From positions 1 through 5,403 of the forward strand of contig DWZY01000119.1 of the NCBI GenBank assembly GCA_019117325.1: 5,403 nucleotides of DNA, read 5' to 3'. The stretch comes from Candidatus Brevibacterium intestinigallinarum (GTDB lineage: Bacteria > Actinomycetota > Actinomycetes > Actinomycetales > Brevibacteriaceae). Under the pieces are notes generated by a model. That model was not told the origin of the DNA and made no database searches. It saw nothing but the letters and a program-made list of their open reading frames with translations. Below are positions 5,267 through 5,403 of the stretch, piece after piece. Made by a program: the position numbers and the translations under genes. How positions within the stretch are numbered: position 1 is the first letter of the stretch; every line of letters starts with the position of its first letter.

Positions 5267-5403
5267 ATGACGACCGCGGCCACGGGCACAGCAGACACCA
5301 GCACACAGGGCGAGCACCCGGCTCAGGGACGGGGCTACTACCCCGCCCACATGCCGGAGCACCTGGACTACGTCCCGGCCGCGGCGCCGGAGATCCTCCT
5401 GTC
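5267..5403 (+). CDS. Probable AMP-binding acyl-CoA ligase, N-terminal fragment cut by the window edge
   Basis: ATG 5267 is preceded by GGAGG (5258-5262) with a 4-nt spacer and by a good promoter, so the start is well supported. Only 45 complete codons are visible. A Thr/Ala-rich leader of about 20 residues (MTTAATGTADTSTQGEHPAQ) is followed by GRGYYPAHMPEHLDYVPAAAPEILL. The pattern [WY]-P-A-H-[LM]-P-x-H-L-x-[YV]-P leading into a leucine-containing helix resembles the N-terminus of long-chain fatty-acid-CoA ligases (ANL superfamily), which activate free acids to acyl-CoA with ATP. That role would supply substrate to the neighbouring beta-oxidation enzymes. The diagnostic AMP-binding motifs would lie beyond the edge, so the family call rests on a short match from memory and on context. 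The Thr/Ala-rich start is not a convincing signal peptide. Confidence 0.55.
   Translation, partial: MTTAATGTADTSTQGEHPAQGRGYYPAHMPEHLDYVPAAAPEILL

Noticed and set aside
1..5403. Mobile element, CRISPR array, toxin-antitoxin pair or phage-defence genes
   Set aside because: No transposase, integrase, terminal repeats, spaced direct repeats or defence domains were found; the coding space is filled by acyl-CoA metabolism genes of uniform base composition.

Overview
The window comes from a GC-rich bacterium, most likely an actinobacterium. The evidence is strong G/C preference at third codon positions, GTG start usage, a possible leaderless mRNA, and a CoA-transferase closely resembling, from memory, the Cat1/ActA protein of Corynebacterium. 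The genus cannot be fixed from the sequence. All six genes act on acyl-CoA thioesters, so this is a piece of a fatty-acid or related organic-acid catabolic (beta-oxidation type) locus. I see no mobile elements, tRNA or rRNA genes, CRISPR arrays or phage genes.

Layout, left to right. Positions 1-339 (minus) hold the N-terminal 113 residues of a thiolase that runs off the left edge. A 219-bp divergent intergenic region follows, with candidate promoters in both directions. Positions 559-1731 (plus) encode a 390-aa acyl-CoA dehydrogenase of the LCAD/isovaleryl-CoA-dehydrogenase active-site type. A 152-bp gap with palindromes and a hairpin precedes an enoyl-CoA hydratase at 1884-2666 (plus), which has both catalytic glutamates. 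It converges, across a 23-bp gap rich in inverted repeats, on a TesB-type acyl-CoA thioesterase (2690-3634, minus). That gene is divergent, with only 40 bp between start codons, from a 501-aa succinyl-CoA:acetate-type CoA-transferase (3675-5180, plus). The last gene starts at 5267 (plus), after a well-formed promoter with an operator-like palindrome between its -35 and -10 boxes. Only its first 45 codons are visible, and they look like the N-terminus of an AMP-binding acyl-CoA ligase.

How the genes fit together. The ligase would activate a free acid to its CoA thioester. The dehydrogenase and hydratase would carry out the first two beta-oxidation steps, and the thiolase would cleave the 3-ketoacyl-CoA. 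The thioesterase and CoA-transferase would release or exchange CoA, with the latter probably passing CoA between succinyl-CoA and acetate. The 3-hydroxyacyl-CoA dehydrogenase of a full cycle is not in the window. The genes sit in several short transcription units in alternating directions rather than in one operon.

The window does not contain an obviously new system: all genes belong to known families. The most interesting signals are regulatory: the very tight tesB/CoA-transferase divergence with a near-symmetric -10 element and a probable leaderless start, and the palindrome embedded in the promoter before the ligase.
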